Part shown: positions 1-7,303 of the stretch, in pieces
How positions within the stretch are numbered: position 1 is the first letter of the stretch
Layout: every line of letters starts with the position of its first letter
NCBI GenBank assembly: GCA_035296085.1
Contig: DATHBP010000082.1
Location: 1 to 15,287 of the forward strand
Length of the DNA stretch: 15,287 nucleotides
Direction: 5' to 3'
From: DATHBP01 sp035296085
GTDB taxonomy: Bacteria > Actinomycetota > Actinomycetes > Propionibacteriales > Nocardioidaceae
Made by a program: the position numbers and the translations under genes
The notes under the pieces: model-generated
What the model was told of the DNA's origin: nothing
The model's input: only the letters and a program-made list of their open reading frames with translations
Databases searched by the model: none

Positions 1-468
1 CGTCGCGGTCAGGTAGGTGCGATGCGGTTGAGCGCGGCGGTCGGTTGGCGAGCCCGGGTTCAGCAGACGCAGGCCGTTTTCCGCGGTGGAGTCCCACGGG
101 ATGTGGCTGTGCCCGAACACGAGGACGTCAACTCCGGGGAAACGCTCCATGCACCGGCGCTCGCGTCCCTTCGCTGAGCCGGTCTCGTGGACGACGGCCA
201 GCCGCACACCGGCCAGCGTCGCAGTCGCCACCTCGGGGAGACGGGCCCGCAGCTGCTGGCCGTCGTTGTTGCCGTAGACCGCGACCAGCCGCGCCGCGCG
301 CGCCTCGAGCGCGTCGAGCAGCGCGGCGTCGACCCAATCACCCGCATGGATCACGACGTCTGCCTCGGCAACGGCGGACCAGAGGGCGGCGGGGAGTTCC
401 TTGGCCCGCTTCGGCACGTGGGTGTCGGACATGACGAGAAGCCGAAGGCCTTTCGAGGAGTCGTTCAT
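1..468 (-). CDS. YfcE/MJ0936-type metallophosphoesterase (3' end outside window)
   Basis: Small calcineurin-like phosphodiesterase; members hydrolyse phosphodiester or nucleotide substrates with a di-metal centre, and the natural substrate here is unknown. The 156 visible codons carry the metal ligands in family order: D15-T-H17, G43-D44, G66-N-N-D69, H94 and G119-HSH-122, followed by the NPGS motif near the edge. YfcE-like proteins are roughly 155-185 residues, so little is missing. There is no signal peptide, so it should be cytosolic. The ATG at 468 overlaps the TGA of the upstream glutamate-synthase-like gene (ATGA at 465-468), which points to translational coupling in one operon. The fold call is firm; the substrate is not predictable from sequence. 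Confidence 0.88.
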   Translation of the reverse strand, partial: MNDSSKGLRLLVMSDTHVPKRAKELPAALWSAVAEADVVIHAGDWVDAALLDALEARAARLVAVYGNNDGQQLRARLPEVATATLAGVRLAVVHETGSAKGRERRCMERFPGVDVLVFGHSHIPWDSTAENGLRLLNPGSPTDRRAQPHRTYLTAT

Positions 469-2084
469 CCGAGGTTGGACTGGCCACCCTCCATCTCGTC
501 GCCTGGCGTGCCCTGCACCGCCACCTCGGGCGCTCCCTCAGTCTGGGTCTCCTCCTCGTCCGACTGCTGCATCAGCCGGACGAGATGCTCCTGGTCGGCC
601 TTGGAGGGGTAACCCCAGCCCGGCTCGTACGCGTACACCTCGTCGAGCATGCGCCCGTCGCTGAGGTGGTTGATGATCTCCACCGCCGAGGGTCCAAGCA
701 GTGCCGGGTGCTCGACCCCGCAGGCTTCGGACACCTTCATCAGGTCCCGGCGCAACGTCTTGATGTAGTTGGCGGCACGCTCGGACTTCAACGTGGGGTC
801 CAGCCCGTGGGAGAGCCACTTGTTCTGGGTCGCCACACCGGTCGGGCAGCTGTCGGTGTGACAACGCTGCGCCTGGATGCAACCGATGGAGAGCATCGCC
901 TCGCGGCCGACGTTCACCATGTCTACGCCGAGTCCGAACGCAACCATCGCGTTGTCGGGGAGCCCTAGCTTCCCGGCCCCGATGAACACGATCTGCTCGT
1001 GCAAGCCGCGCTGGGCGAAGATCGAGTAGACACGACTGAACCCGAGCCGAAACGGCAGCGAGACGGAGTCGGTGAAGATCATCGGCGAAGCGCCCGTTCC
1101 GCCCTCACCGCCGTCGATCGTGATGAAGTCGACCCCTCTGCCGGTGGTCGCCATCGCATCCGCGAGGTCGACCCAGAAGTCGATGTCACCCACCGCGGAC
1201 TTGATCCCGACGGGCAGCCCGGTCTCCGCAGCGAGCATCTCCACCCAGTCGAGCATGCTGTCCACGGAGTCGAACTCCGCGTGCCTCGACGGGCTGATGC
1301 AGTCCGTCGCAACCGGAACGCCCCGAGTCTCGGCGATCTCCGGTGAGACCTTGGCGGCCGGCAGCACACCGCCCAACCCCGGTTTGGCGCCCTGGCTGAG
1401 CTTGACCTCGAGTGCCCGGATCGGAGCGCCGTCGACGAGCCGCTTGAGCCGCTCGATGCTGAAGCGGCCGTCGTCGTCACGGCACCCGAAGTAGGCGGTG
1501 CCGATCTGGTAGATCAGCTCACCGCCCTTGCGGTGGTACGGCGAGACGCCTCCTTCGCCGGTGTTCTGGAGGCAGCCAGCCTTCTCCGCGCCAACGTTCA
1601 ACGCCTCTATCGCGTTGCCGGACAGCGAGCCGAAGCTCATGCCGGAGATGTTGACCACGGAGTTGGGGCGAAAGGCGTGCCGGCGGCCGCGGGCCGCGCC
1701 CAGCACCTTGGCGCATGGCAGCCACGCCTCTTGGCCAGGTTTGCCGTGGGTCGCGTGGGCCCGGCCGAACGTCCGGTGGTGCACGATGACGTTGCCGGAC
1801 GAGTGCTCGAGGTCGTTGTCGGTGCCGAAGCCGAAATAGTTGTTCTCCAGCTTCGACGACGCATAGACCCACCGGCGCTGGTCACGGCTGAACGGGCGCT
1901 CCTCGTCGTTGCCGGTCACGATATATTGCCGCAGCTCCGGGCCGATCGCCTCCAGCCAGAACCGGAGGTGCCCGATCACCGGGAAGTTGCGCAGAAGCGC
2001 GTGCTTGCGCTGCACGAGGTCGTGGGCTACGACGGCAGCCAGGGCAACCGCTGGACCTCCGACGAGAGCCTTCTTGGTGTTCAC
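465..2084 (-). CDS. FMN-binding glutamate synthase-domain protein (stand-alone GltB central domain)
   Basis: A 539-aa protein with the FMN-binding (beta/alpha)8 domain of glutamate synthase (GltS family). Visible landmarks are the MSFGSLSG segment, the NTGEGG loop, KLSQGAKPGLGG, ITIDGGEGGTGA, and a C402-x5-C408-x4-C413 cluster that matches the 3Fe-4S spacing of GltB. The N-terminal glutaminase domain and the C-terminal beta-helix domain of full GltB are absent, and no gltD lies nearby. It is therefore probably not the main ammonia-assimilating enzyme; the family is usually annotated only as 'FMN-binding glutamate synthase family protein'. Residues about 5-22 are hydrophobic and may be a membrane anchor. 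The start is GTG at 2084 with no convincing Shine-Dalgarno. The gene lies 58 bp after the 174-aa hypothetical and overlaps the phosphoesterase by 4 bp. Confidence 0.9.
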   Translation of the reverse strand: MNTKKALVGGPAVALAAVVAHDLVQRKHALLRNFPVIGHLRFWLEAIGPELRQYIVTGNDEERPFSRDQRRWVYASSKLENNYFGFGTDNDLEHSSGNVIVHHRTFGRAHATHGKPGQEAWLPCAKVLGAARGRRHAFRPNSVVNISGMSFGSLSGNAIEALNVGAEKAGCLQNTGEGGVSPYHRKGGELIYQIGTAYFGCRDDDGRFSIERLKRLVDGAPIRALEVKLSQGAKPGLGGVLPAAKVSPEIAETRGVPVATDCISPSRHAEFDSVDSMLDWVEMLAAETGLPVGIKSAVGDIDFWVDLADAMATTGRGVDFITIDGGEGGTGASPMIFTDSVSLPFRLGFSRVYSIFAQRGLHEQIVFIGAGKLGLPDNAMVAFGLGVDMVNVGREAMLSIGCIQAQRCHTDSCPTGVATQNKWLSHGLDPTLKSERAANYIKTLRRDLMKVSEACGVEHPALLGPSAVEIINHLSDGRMLDEVYAYEPGWGYPSKADQEHLVRLMQQSDEEETQTEGAPEVAVQGTPGDEMEGGQSNLG

Positions 2085-2142
2085 CGTGGACAGTCTGCCG
2101 CCGAGCCCCAGTCAGAGGCCAACGGCCCCTCGATCGCGTCAG

Positions 2143-2667
2143 TCAGGTCGTGGCCAGCGCCTCGACCGCCGCCTGGGCTCGCAGCTCCTCGAGTGTGCTG
2201 GCCTGCTGGCGGGCCCGGTCCTGCAGCGCGTCGAACTGGCTGGCGGACAACCGCTCGTGCTCGTCTGCCAAGGTGCGCAACGTACGCCACAAGGCGGCCT
2301 TGCCCTCCACGCCGAGCAGCATCGCCTCCAGCTCCACCAACGTGCTGAGGGGAGAGCGACTGCGCAGATGGCCGTTCAACTTCAGCCGGCCGGCCTTCTC
2401 CGCGAGCCAGGCCGCTGACATCTTGTAGCGCCGCTGCGAGATGCCCAAGGAGCGCATCACCTCCTGCAACGTCGCCCGGTCCTCCCTGATCTCCTCAGCC
2501 ATGCGTTCGAGGGCGGCCCCGACCGGCGAGCCGTGCAACGCCCCTGCCGTTCTGGAGAACAGCTCGACCCCACCGGTGGCGCCGGCGAGGTGGTCGTTGA
2601 GGTATATCGACAGCAAGTCGGGGCCAGACCTCGGTTGCCCGTTCGACCCTGATCGGTTTGACATCAT
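2143..2667 (-). CDS. Conserved actinobacterial helical protein of unknown function
   Basis: A 174-aa soluble protein predicted to be almost entirely helical, with no signal peptide or membrane segment. It opens with a segment around LLSIYLNDHLAGATGG and later has SRSPLSTLVELEAMLLGVEG. I recognise this pattern from hypothetical proteins in many actinomycetes and know of no assigned function. The acidic/His-containing helices recall ferritin-like bundles, but I see no clear duplicated E-x2-H iron ligands, so that is only a guess. The start is ATG ATG at 2667/2664, preceded by GAAGGGG about 5-8 bases upstream. The same frame stays open to 3480, but that extension is antisense to the next gene and was excluded. 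It is probably the first gene of a minus-strand operon with the glutamate-synthase-like and phosphoesterase genes. Confidence 0.82.
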   Translation of the reverse strand: MMSNRSGSNGQPRSGPDLLSIYLNDHLAGATGGVELFSRTAGALHGSPVGAALERMAEEIREDRATLQEVMRSLGISQRRYKMSAAWLAEKAGRLKLNGHLRSRSPLSTLVELEAMLLGVEGKAALWRTLRTLADEHERLSASQFDALQDRARQQASTLEELRAQAAVEALATT

Positions 2668-2754
2668 CTCGGCCCCTTCGTTGCTCGACCCGTCTCCTGC
2701 GCCCGTGGTCGATAGGGTGCCCGCAGTGTGCGGTTCCGACACCGTGGAGGCGCG

Positions 2755-3297
2755 TTGAGCCAGACCCAGACCGCCCTGCTCGTCGGCGTGGTGGTCCTCG
2801 TGCTCGTGGCGATCGCCTACGCCGCCTGGCAGCGCCGGCGGACGGCGCAGCTGCAGGAACGTTTCGGGCCCGAGTACGACCACACGGTCACTACCCGGGG
2901 AAAGCGCCGCGCCGTATCCGAGCTCCGCCAGCGCGAGAAGGAGCATGCGCAGCTCGACCTGCGGCCGTTGCCGCCCGCGGACCTCGAGCGCTACCGGGCG
3001 CGGTGGTCGGCCATCCAGTCGCAGTTCGTCGATGATCCTGAGCAGGCGGTTCAGAATGCGGAGCAACTCTCGGCGCGCGTGATGTCCGATCGCGGCTATC
3101 CGACCCACAACTTCGAGGAAGGTGCGGCTCAGGTGTCGGTCGACCATCCCGAGGTCGTCCAGCGCTACCGGGCCGCTCACAGCCTGGCGATCGAGCAGGA
3201 ACGCGGTCAGCCCACGACTGAAGAGCTGCGGCAGGCCATGACGGCCTATCGGTCGTTGGTCGAGGTGCTGCTCGAAGACGGGCAGCAGCAGCCCTGA
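2755..3297 (+). CDS. Membrane-anchored conserved hypothetical protein
   Basis: A 180-aa protein with one N-terminal transmembrane helix (about residues 7-25, LLVGVVVLVLVAIAYAAW) followed by Arg-rich positive residues, then a soluble helical domain. The topology is N-out/C-in, with the domain probably in the cytoplasm. The segments RFGPEYDHTV, LDLRPLPPADLERYRARW, FVDDPEQAV and MSDRGYPTHNFEE recur in actinobacterial hypothetical proteins; I know of no function. I chose TTG at 2755 because GGAGG ends 4 bases before it and the membrane helix follows at once. An in-frame GTG at 2728 would add nine residues and has no better ribosome site. It is divergent from the 174-aa gene across 87 bp and overlaps the next ORF by CTGA. 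Confidence 0.82.
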   Translation: MSQTQTALLVGVVVLVLVAIAYAAWQRRRTAQLQERFGPEYDHTVTTRGKRRAVSELRQREKEHAQLDLRPLPPADLERYRARWSAIQSQFVDDPEQAVQNAEQLSARVMSDRGYPTHNFEEGAAQVSVDHPEVVQRYRAAHSLAIEQERGQPTTEELRQAMTAYRSLVEVLLEDGQQQP

Positions 3298-3941
3298 GCC
3301 GCACCCAGATCCGCCGCCTGCCGGACAAAGCGGTCCACGACCGGGCCGCTTTGCACGCCATCCTGGACGCCGGCTTGGTCGCGCATGTCGCGGTGGTCGA
3401 CGGCGGGCAGCCGTTCGTCCTGCCGGTGGCGTACAGCCGTGACGGCGAGCGCGTGCTGTTGCACGGTTCGACCGGCTCACGGCTTTTTCGTGCGCTGGCC
3501 GGCGGAGCGCCGATGTGTCTCACCGTCACGCTGATCGACGGGTTGATCCTGGCGCGGACCGCCTTCGAGTCGTCCATGCGCTACCGCAGCGCGATGGTGC
3601 TCGGCCGTGCGGCCACGCTCGACGGCGACGTCGCGGAGCTCGCCCTGCAGCGACTCACCGAGCAGCTAACGCCTGGACGCTGGGAGCAGCTGAGACCTCC
3701 GAGCCGCAAAGAGCTGGCCGCGACGACCGTCGTATCGCTGCCGCTCGACGAATGGTCGGTGAAAGTCTCCGCCGGCGATCCCGAGGATGCCGCCGAGGAC
3801 TTGGACTGGCCGGTGTGGGCCGGGGTAATCCCTATCGAACATCGCTGGGGTCAACCGGTGCCGAGTGGCGACCTGCGGGGCACCTACCCACCGCCGCGCT
3901 ATGTCGGCAGAGCCCTCGGCTCAGATGAGCCTGGCGGCTGA
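3294..3941 (+). CDS. Pyridoxamine 5'-phosphate oxidase-fold (PPOX, Rv1155/NimA-like) flavin/F420-binding protein
   Basis: Split-beta-barrel protein of the PPOX superfamily. Its layout is RRLPDKAVHDRAALHAILDA, then VAHVAVVDGGQPFVLPVAYSRDG, then SRLFRALAGGAPMCLTVTLIDGLILAR, as in 'pyridoxamine 5'-phosphate oxidase family' proteins. These bind FMN, heme or F420; the substrate is unknown and it is distinct from the true pdxH at 12876. The family normally begins before the RRLP segment. No ATG, GTG or TTG exists in frame upstream of TTG 3351, which would delete that segment. I therefore place the start at CTG 3294, which overlaps the previous stop as CTGA (215 aa). CTG at 3318 is an alternative. 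The last 21 bp overlap the convergent GGDEF-EAL gene. Confidence 0.8.
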   Translation: MSRTQIRRLPDKAVHDRAALHAILDAGLVAHVAVVDGGQPFVLPVAYSRDGERVLLHGSTGSRLFRALAGGAPMCLTVTLIDGLILARTAFESSMRYRSAMVLGRAATLDGDVAELALQRLTEQLTPGRWEQLRPPSRKELAATTVVSLPLDEWSVKVSAGDPEDAAEDLDWPVWAGVIPIEHRWGQPVPSGDLRGTYPPPRYVGRALGSDEPGG

Positions 3942-6281
3942 GGACGACAAGGCCGCCGGCTCGCTTGCTCTGATGCGCTCGCCGAGCAGCACCTGCTCGA
4001 GCGCGTCGGCGTTCATCGGACGGTGCAGCAGGTAGCCCTGCGCCGTCGGGGCACCGACGTGGCGGATGAGGTGGTCGACCTGGGACGGGCGCTCGACGCC
4101 CTCGATCACCAGGTCGAGACCCAGCGCCTCGCCCATGATGACCATCGACCGCAGGAGCTTGCACGCACGCTCATGCTCGTCGATCGTCGCGGAGAACGAG
4201 CGGTCGGTCTTGAGCACGTGCACGGGCAGCTGGCCCAGGTAGCCGATCGAGGAGAAGCCGATGCCGAAGTCGTCGACGGCGAAACGTATGCCTCGCGCGG
4301 CCAGCTGCGACATCGTGTCGAGGGACGTGGAGTCATTGGGGACGATGTCTCGCTCAGTGACCTCGAGCAGGAGAGAGACGTCGCCAAGCCGTTCGTCCAC
4401 CTCGGTAACCCGGCGGACGAAGTTGTCCGCACGCAGCTGCTGGGCTGAGATGTTGACGCCCATCTCAAAGGTGGCCCCGGCAGCATCGCGCAGTCGTGGT
4501 GCGTCGGCGAGCACCAGGTCGAACATCAGATCGCCCAGGGCCGTGACGAGTCCGCTGTCCTCTGCCGCTCCGATGAAGAGGTCAGGAGCGATCGGCACGC
4601 CGTTGTAGCTCCACCGGGCAAGTGCCTCGACGCCGACGATGGCCCTGCTGTGCAGCTCGACGACCGGCTGGTAGGCCACTTCGACCTGGCGCTGCTCAAT
4701 GGCGTTGCGGAGGGCTTCGACCAGCTCGAGCTTGCGCACTCGGGCGCGGCCGAGTGCGGGCTCGTAGGTCAAGCATCGGTCCTTGCCCTGCGCCTTGGCT
4801 TGGTACATCGCCATATCGGCGTTGCGGAGCAACCCCTCGGCGGTCTCTGCGGTCTCCGAGTAGGCAACCCCGATACTGGTGGACACCGAGACCAGGTGCT
4901 CAGAGAGTGCGATTCGCTCGCGCAGCACTGCCAACACCCGCGAACAGGCCGTCTGGACGCGCCCTTCGCCCTCGAGGTCTTCCAACAGGATGGCGAACTC
5001 GTCGCCGCCGAGCCGGGCGACGGTGTCCGAGTCGCGCAGGCACGTTCGGATGCGCCGCGCCACTTCGACGAGGAGCTCGTCGCCCGTGGCGTGCCCGAGC
5101 CGGTCGTTGACCCGCTTGAACCCGTCGAGGTCGCAGAACAGGACTGCCAGCCTGGAGTTTCGCCGGCGCGCCATCAGCATGGCGTGCTCAGCCCGGTCGA
5201 GGAACAACGCGCGGTTGGGCAGCGCCGTCAGAACGTCGTGGTGGGCCAAGTGGCTCATCTGCGTGGTGAGCCGAAGCCGGCCCAGCGCCTCACCGGCGAG
5301 CGCGGCCAGTGCCTCCAACCCCTGCTGGTCAGCGGTGATCGTGGCGCGCGCCCGGTGCTGCACCCGGGAGACGATCCAGTACTCATGGTGGCCATCGAGG
5401 AACGGGGCGCCGATCTCGAGCGACCGCGGCGCTGTGCGGCGTACGTCGACGGAGTCCTCGCGCAGCAGCTCCCGAGCCTCTGTCCCTAGGGTCTTGAACA
5501 CGTCCTGGGCGGTGTGCAAGGTCTGCGCGCGGGCGGCGGCAGCGAACAGCACGCCCAGTCGTCTGGCGTGCTCCCGACCGCGAGTAACGGCCCGGGACGC
5601 GACCAGCAGGCTGGCCAGCGGCACGGCCAGCAACCCGACCGACCAGCCCGGCATGGACTGGACAACCACCGCGGCGAAGTAGCCGAGCGACGCGGTGGCG
5701 ACGAAGCAGGCGGTTGCGTCGTAGGCGTCGCGGTGGAAAATCTCCTTCCAGACCGACGTCTGCTCGCTGAGTCCGACCGACACAGCGGACAGCACGAAGT
5801 CGAAGACGAAATAAGCCACACAGCCGGCGCTGACGGCCAGCAGCTGGCGCAGGCTCACCAGCTCTTGGGTGTTGCCGAGGCTGGTGATCGCGAAGATCGA
5901 GATCGCACCACTGAGCATGCCGATGCCCATGTTGAAGATCTGTGACTCGAGGCGCTTGTCGTTGGTCGCCTGCGTGATGACGACACCGACCGACCACAAC
6001 AGCACTGCTGCGCCGGGCGAAACCGAGCAGGCCAGGAACACTAGGACACAGGAGTCGAAGCCGATCTCGATGGCACCGCCGTGGCGGTCCAGCGCCAGCG
6101 GGAAACGTGCGATCACGATGATGAGCGGGATCACGAGGAACATCGCCACGTGCACCGGCTCAATGGCGGTACCCGCCGCGAGCCACGCGGTGGAGACCGT
6201 CCCGGCCGCCAAGACGCAGAGGTCGAACGCCCGGCTGGCATTTGGTTGAGAGGTGGGCACAGCCGCCACGACCCTCCCCAC
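3921..6281 (-). CDS. Membrane GGDEF-EAL protein (cyclic di-GMP cyclase/phosphodiesterase)
   Basis: A 786-aa bifunctional-type cyclic di-GMP enzyme. Residues about 15-235 form six or seven hydrophobic helices (an integral-membrane sensor). A linker at about 240-335 resembles a degenerate GAF-like region. The GGDEF domain follows with an intact GGDEF at 425-429 and an RxxD inhibitory I-site at 416-419. The EAL domain has EAL at 552-554 and the downstream landmarks GVNIS, EVTERD, VDDFGIGFSS, LKTDRSF, IEGVER and AQGY. Both catalytic halves therefore look competent; the net direction in vivo cannot be read from sequence. The start is uncertain: GTG 6281 gives the longest form but has no ribosome site, while GTG 6269 or 6260 follow a GGGGAGGG tract. 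The 3' end overlaps the convergent PPOX gene by 21 bp. Confidence 0.92.
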   Translation of the reverse strand: MGRVVAAVPTSQPNASRAFDLCVLAAGTVSTAWLAAGTAIEPVHVAMFLVIPLIIVIARFPLALDRHGGAIEIGFDSCVLVFLACSVSPGAAVLLWSVGVVITQATNDKRLESQIFNMGIGMLSGAISIFAITSLGNTQELVSLRQLLAVSAGCVAYFVFDFVLSAVSVGLSEQTSVWKEIFHRDAYDATACFVATASLGYFAAVVVQSMPGWSVGLLAVPLASLLVASRAVTRGREHARRLGVLFAAAARAQTLHTAQDVFKTLGTEARELLREDSVDVRRTAPRSLEIGAPFLDGHHEYWIVSRVQHRARATITADQQGLEALAALAGEALGRLRLTTQMSHLAHHDVLTALPNRALFLDRAEHAMLMARRRNSRLAVLFCDLDGFKRVNDRLGHATGDELLVEVARRIRTCLRDSDTVARLGGDEFAILLEDLEGEGRVQTACSRVLAVLRERIALSEHLVSVSTSIGVAYSETAETAEGLLRNADMAMYQAKAQGKDRCLTYEPALGRARVRKLELVEALRNAIEQRQVEVAYQPVVELHSRAIVGVEALARWSYNGVPIAPDLFIGAAEDSGLVTALGDLMFDLVLADAPRLRDAAGATFEMGVNISAQQLRADNFVRRVTEVDERLGDVSLLLEVTERDIVPNDSTSLDTMSQLAARGIRFAVDDFGIGFSSIGYLGQLPVHVLKTDRSFSATIDEHERACKLLRSMVIMGEALGLDLVIEGVERPSQVDHLIRHVGAPTAQGYLLHRPMNADALEQVLLGERIRASEPAALSSSAARLI

Positions 6282-6304
6282 CGCTCAAAGCGTTCGTTGG
6301 TTCG

Positions 6305-6333
6305 ATTATCCCCTAAACGGAGACAAAAGGTAC
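6305..6333 (-). promoter_or_regulatory. Weak candidate promoter for the GGDEF-EAL gene
   Basis: On the minus strand a GATAAT hexamer (6310-6305) lies about 24 bases before the GTG at 6281. The region at -35 (GTACCT/TGTACC) is a poor match. A second -10-like TATACT lies at 6381-6376. The 165-bp spacer between ideR and this gene is noticeably more AT-rich than its surroundings, as expected for a promoter region. The call rests on one hexamer. Confidence 0.25.
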
Positions 6334-6364
6334 AGGAAGTGGGGTCAGACCAGTGAAGTCTTCG

Positions 6365-6395
6365 TCACAGTGTGAAGTATAACGGTCTCAGTGAG
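6365..6395. repeat. Pair of short palindromes flanking a -10-like hexamer (possible operators)
   Basis: TCACAGTGTGA (6365-6375) and CTCAGTGAG (6387-6395) are each perfect arms around a central G. Their centres are 21 bp apart, about two helical turns. Between them on the minus strand is TATACT (6381-6376), one mismatch from the consensus -10. The arrangement fits a regulated promoter reading toward the GGDEF-EAL gene about 95 bp away, but it is short enough to be chance. Confidence 0.3.
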
Positions 6396-6446
6396 TTATC
6401 AGAGGTGTTCTCTGCGCTCAGTCGGCCAGCCCCGCCTCGGGCGTTG

Positions 6447-7139
6447 TCACATCCGGCGCACGAAGACGTGCGACGCGCTCGCGTAGGTGATCTCGGCCAG
6501 CTCGCCACCGCTGCCGACAAGGACGCCTTCGGGGCCGGGCGCTGCGGTGACCACGCGGTCCGGCATCGCACCGGCCCGGCGTAGAGCGGCCATCAACGCC
6601 TCGTCACTCTGCAACGGCTCACTGATCCGTCGGACCAGCACGCGGCTCTCCGCAGCGCCGGCGCGGACCACCTCGTCGAGCGGCTCCACCCCCGTCATGA
6701 ACTCCTCTGCGGGCGTGAGCTCGCCCAGCTCGTCCAGCCCGGGGATGGGGTTCCCGTACGGAGACTCAGTGGGGTGGTCGAGAATCTCGAGCAGCCGCCG
6801 CTCGACCGTCTCCGACATCACGTGCTCCCAGCGACAGGCCTCGGCGTGCACCAGCTCCCAGTCGAGCCCGATGACATCGGTGAGCAGCCGCTCGGCGAGC
6901 CGGTGCTTGCGCATAACCCGGGTGGCCAGCCGGAGACCTACCTCGGTGAGCTCCAAGTGCCGGTCCCCGGCGAGCGTGAGCAGGCCGTCGCGCTCCATCC
7001 GTCCCACCGTCTGGCTTACCGTCGGCCCGCTCTGGTGCAGCCGCTCGGCGATCCGCGCCCGCATGGGCGTGATGCCCTCCTCGCCGAGCTCGTAGATCGT
7101 GCGCAGGTACATCTCTGTCGTGTCGATCAGATCGGTCAC
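6447..7139 (-). CDS. ideR: Iron-dependent repressor IdeR (DtxR family)
   Basis: Fe(II)-activated DNA-binding regulator of iron uptake, siderophore and storage genes. From GTG 7139 it is 230 aa, exactly the IdeR length. The N-terminal winged helix carries DQSGPTVSQTV-type recognition residues (here HQSGPTVSQTV). The dimer/metal domain keeps all expected ligands at IdeR numbering: M10, C102, E105 and H106 (primary site) and H79, E83 and H98 (ancillary site). The C-terminal SH3-like domain keeps E174-x2-Q177, equivalent to IdeR E172/Q175. An in-frame ATG at 7178 would add 13 Arg/Ala-rich residues that IdeR proteins lack, whereas GTG 7139 has GGGAG about 8 bases upstream. It is divergent from the photolyase. 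I found no good IdeR box in its own upstream region. Confidence 0.95.
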   Translation of the reverse strand: MTDLIDTTEMYLRTIYELGEEGITPMRARIAERLHQSGPTVSQTVGRMERDGLLTLAGDRHLELTEVGLRLATRVMRKHRLAERLLTDVIGLDWELVHAEACRWEHVMSETVERRLLEILDHPTESPYGNPIPGLDELGELTPAEEFMTGVEPLDEVVRAGAAESRVLVRRISEPLQSDEALMAALRRAGAMPDRVVTAAPGPEGVLVGSGGELAEITYASASHVFVRRM

Positions 7140-7188
7140 GGTCGCGGCTCCCGCGCGGGCTCGACGATGTGCTGCCATTGTGGCCCAC

Positions 7189-7251
7189 CGGTCGCGACCG
7201 CGTACGTTCCGGACCGATCAGCCGTGCCGAGCGCGAGGGACGGTCCGACCG
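7189..7251. promoter_or_regulatory. Two CGGTC/GACCG palindromes between ideR and photolyase
   Basis: The 164-bp divergent spacer contains CGGTCGCGACCG (7189-7200, perfect 12-bp palindrome) and CGGTCCGACCG (7241-7251, perfect arms around one base). A GGACCG half-site sits at 7211-7216. The two centres are about 52 bp apart, near five helical turns. They could be operators for one or both divergent genes. I see no convincing -35/-10 pair here, and the base composition makes such palindromes less surprising. Confidence 0.3.
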
Positions 7252-7303
7252 GGGAGCGTCCGTTCGAGTGGCGCCCGAGCGGATCGATGGAACGCTTGAG
7301 CCT

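Noticed and set aside
2668..3480. N-terminal extension of the 174-aa gene to a 445-aa ORF
   Set aside because: The extension is antisense to the TTG-started membrane-anchored gene and the start of the PPOX gene, is Arg/Gly/Pro-rich, and a good ribosome site precedes ATG 2667.
6298..6316. Possible IdeR box (TTAGG half-site) upstream of the GGDEF-EAL gene
   Set aside because: Only about 7 of 19 positions match the IdeR consensus and the second half-site is missing.
7140..7178. 13-residue N-terminal extension of IdeR from ATG 7178
   Set aside because: IdeR proteins begin at the residue matching GTG 7139, which gives exactly 230 aa with metal ligands at canonical numbers.
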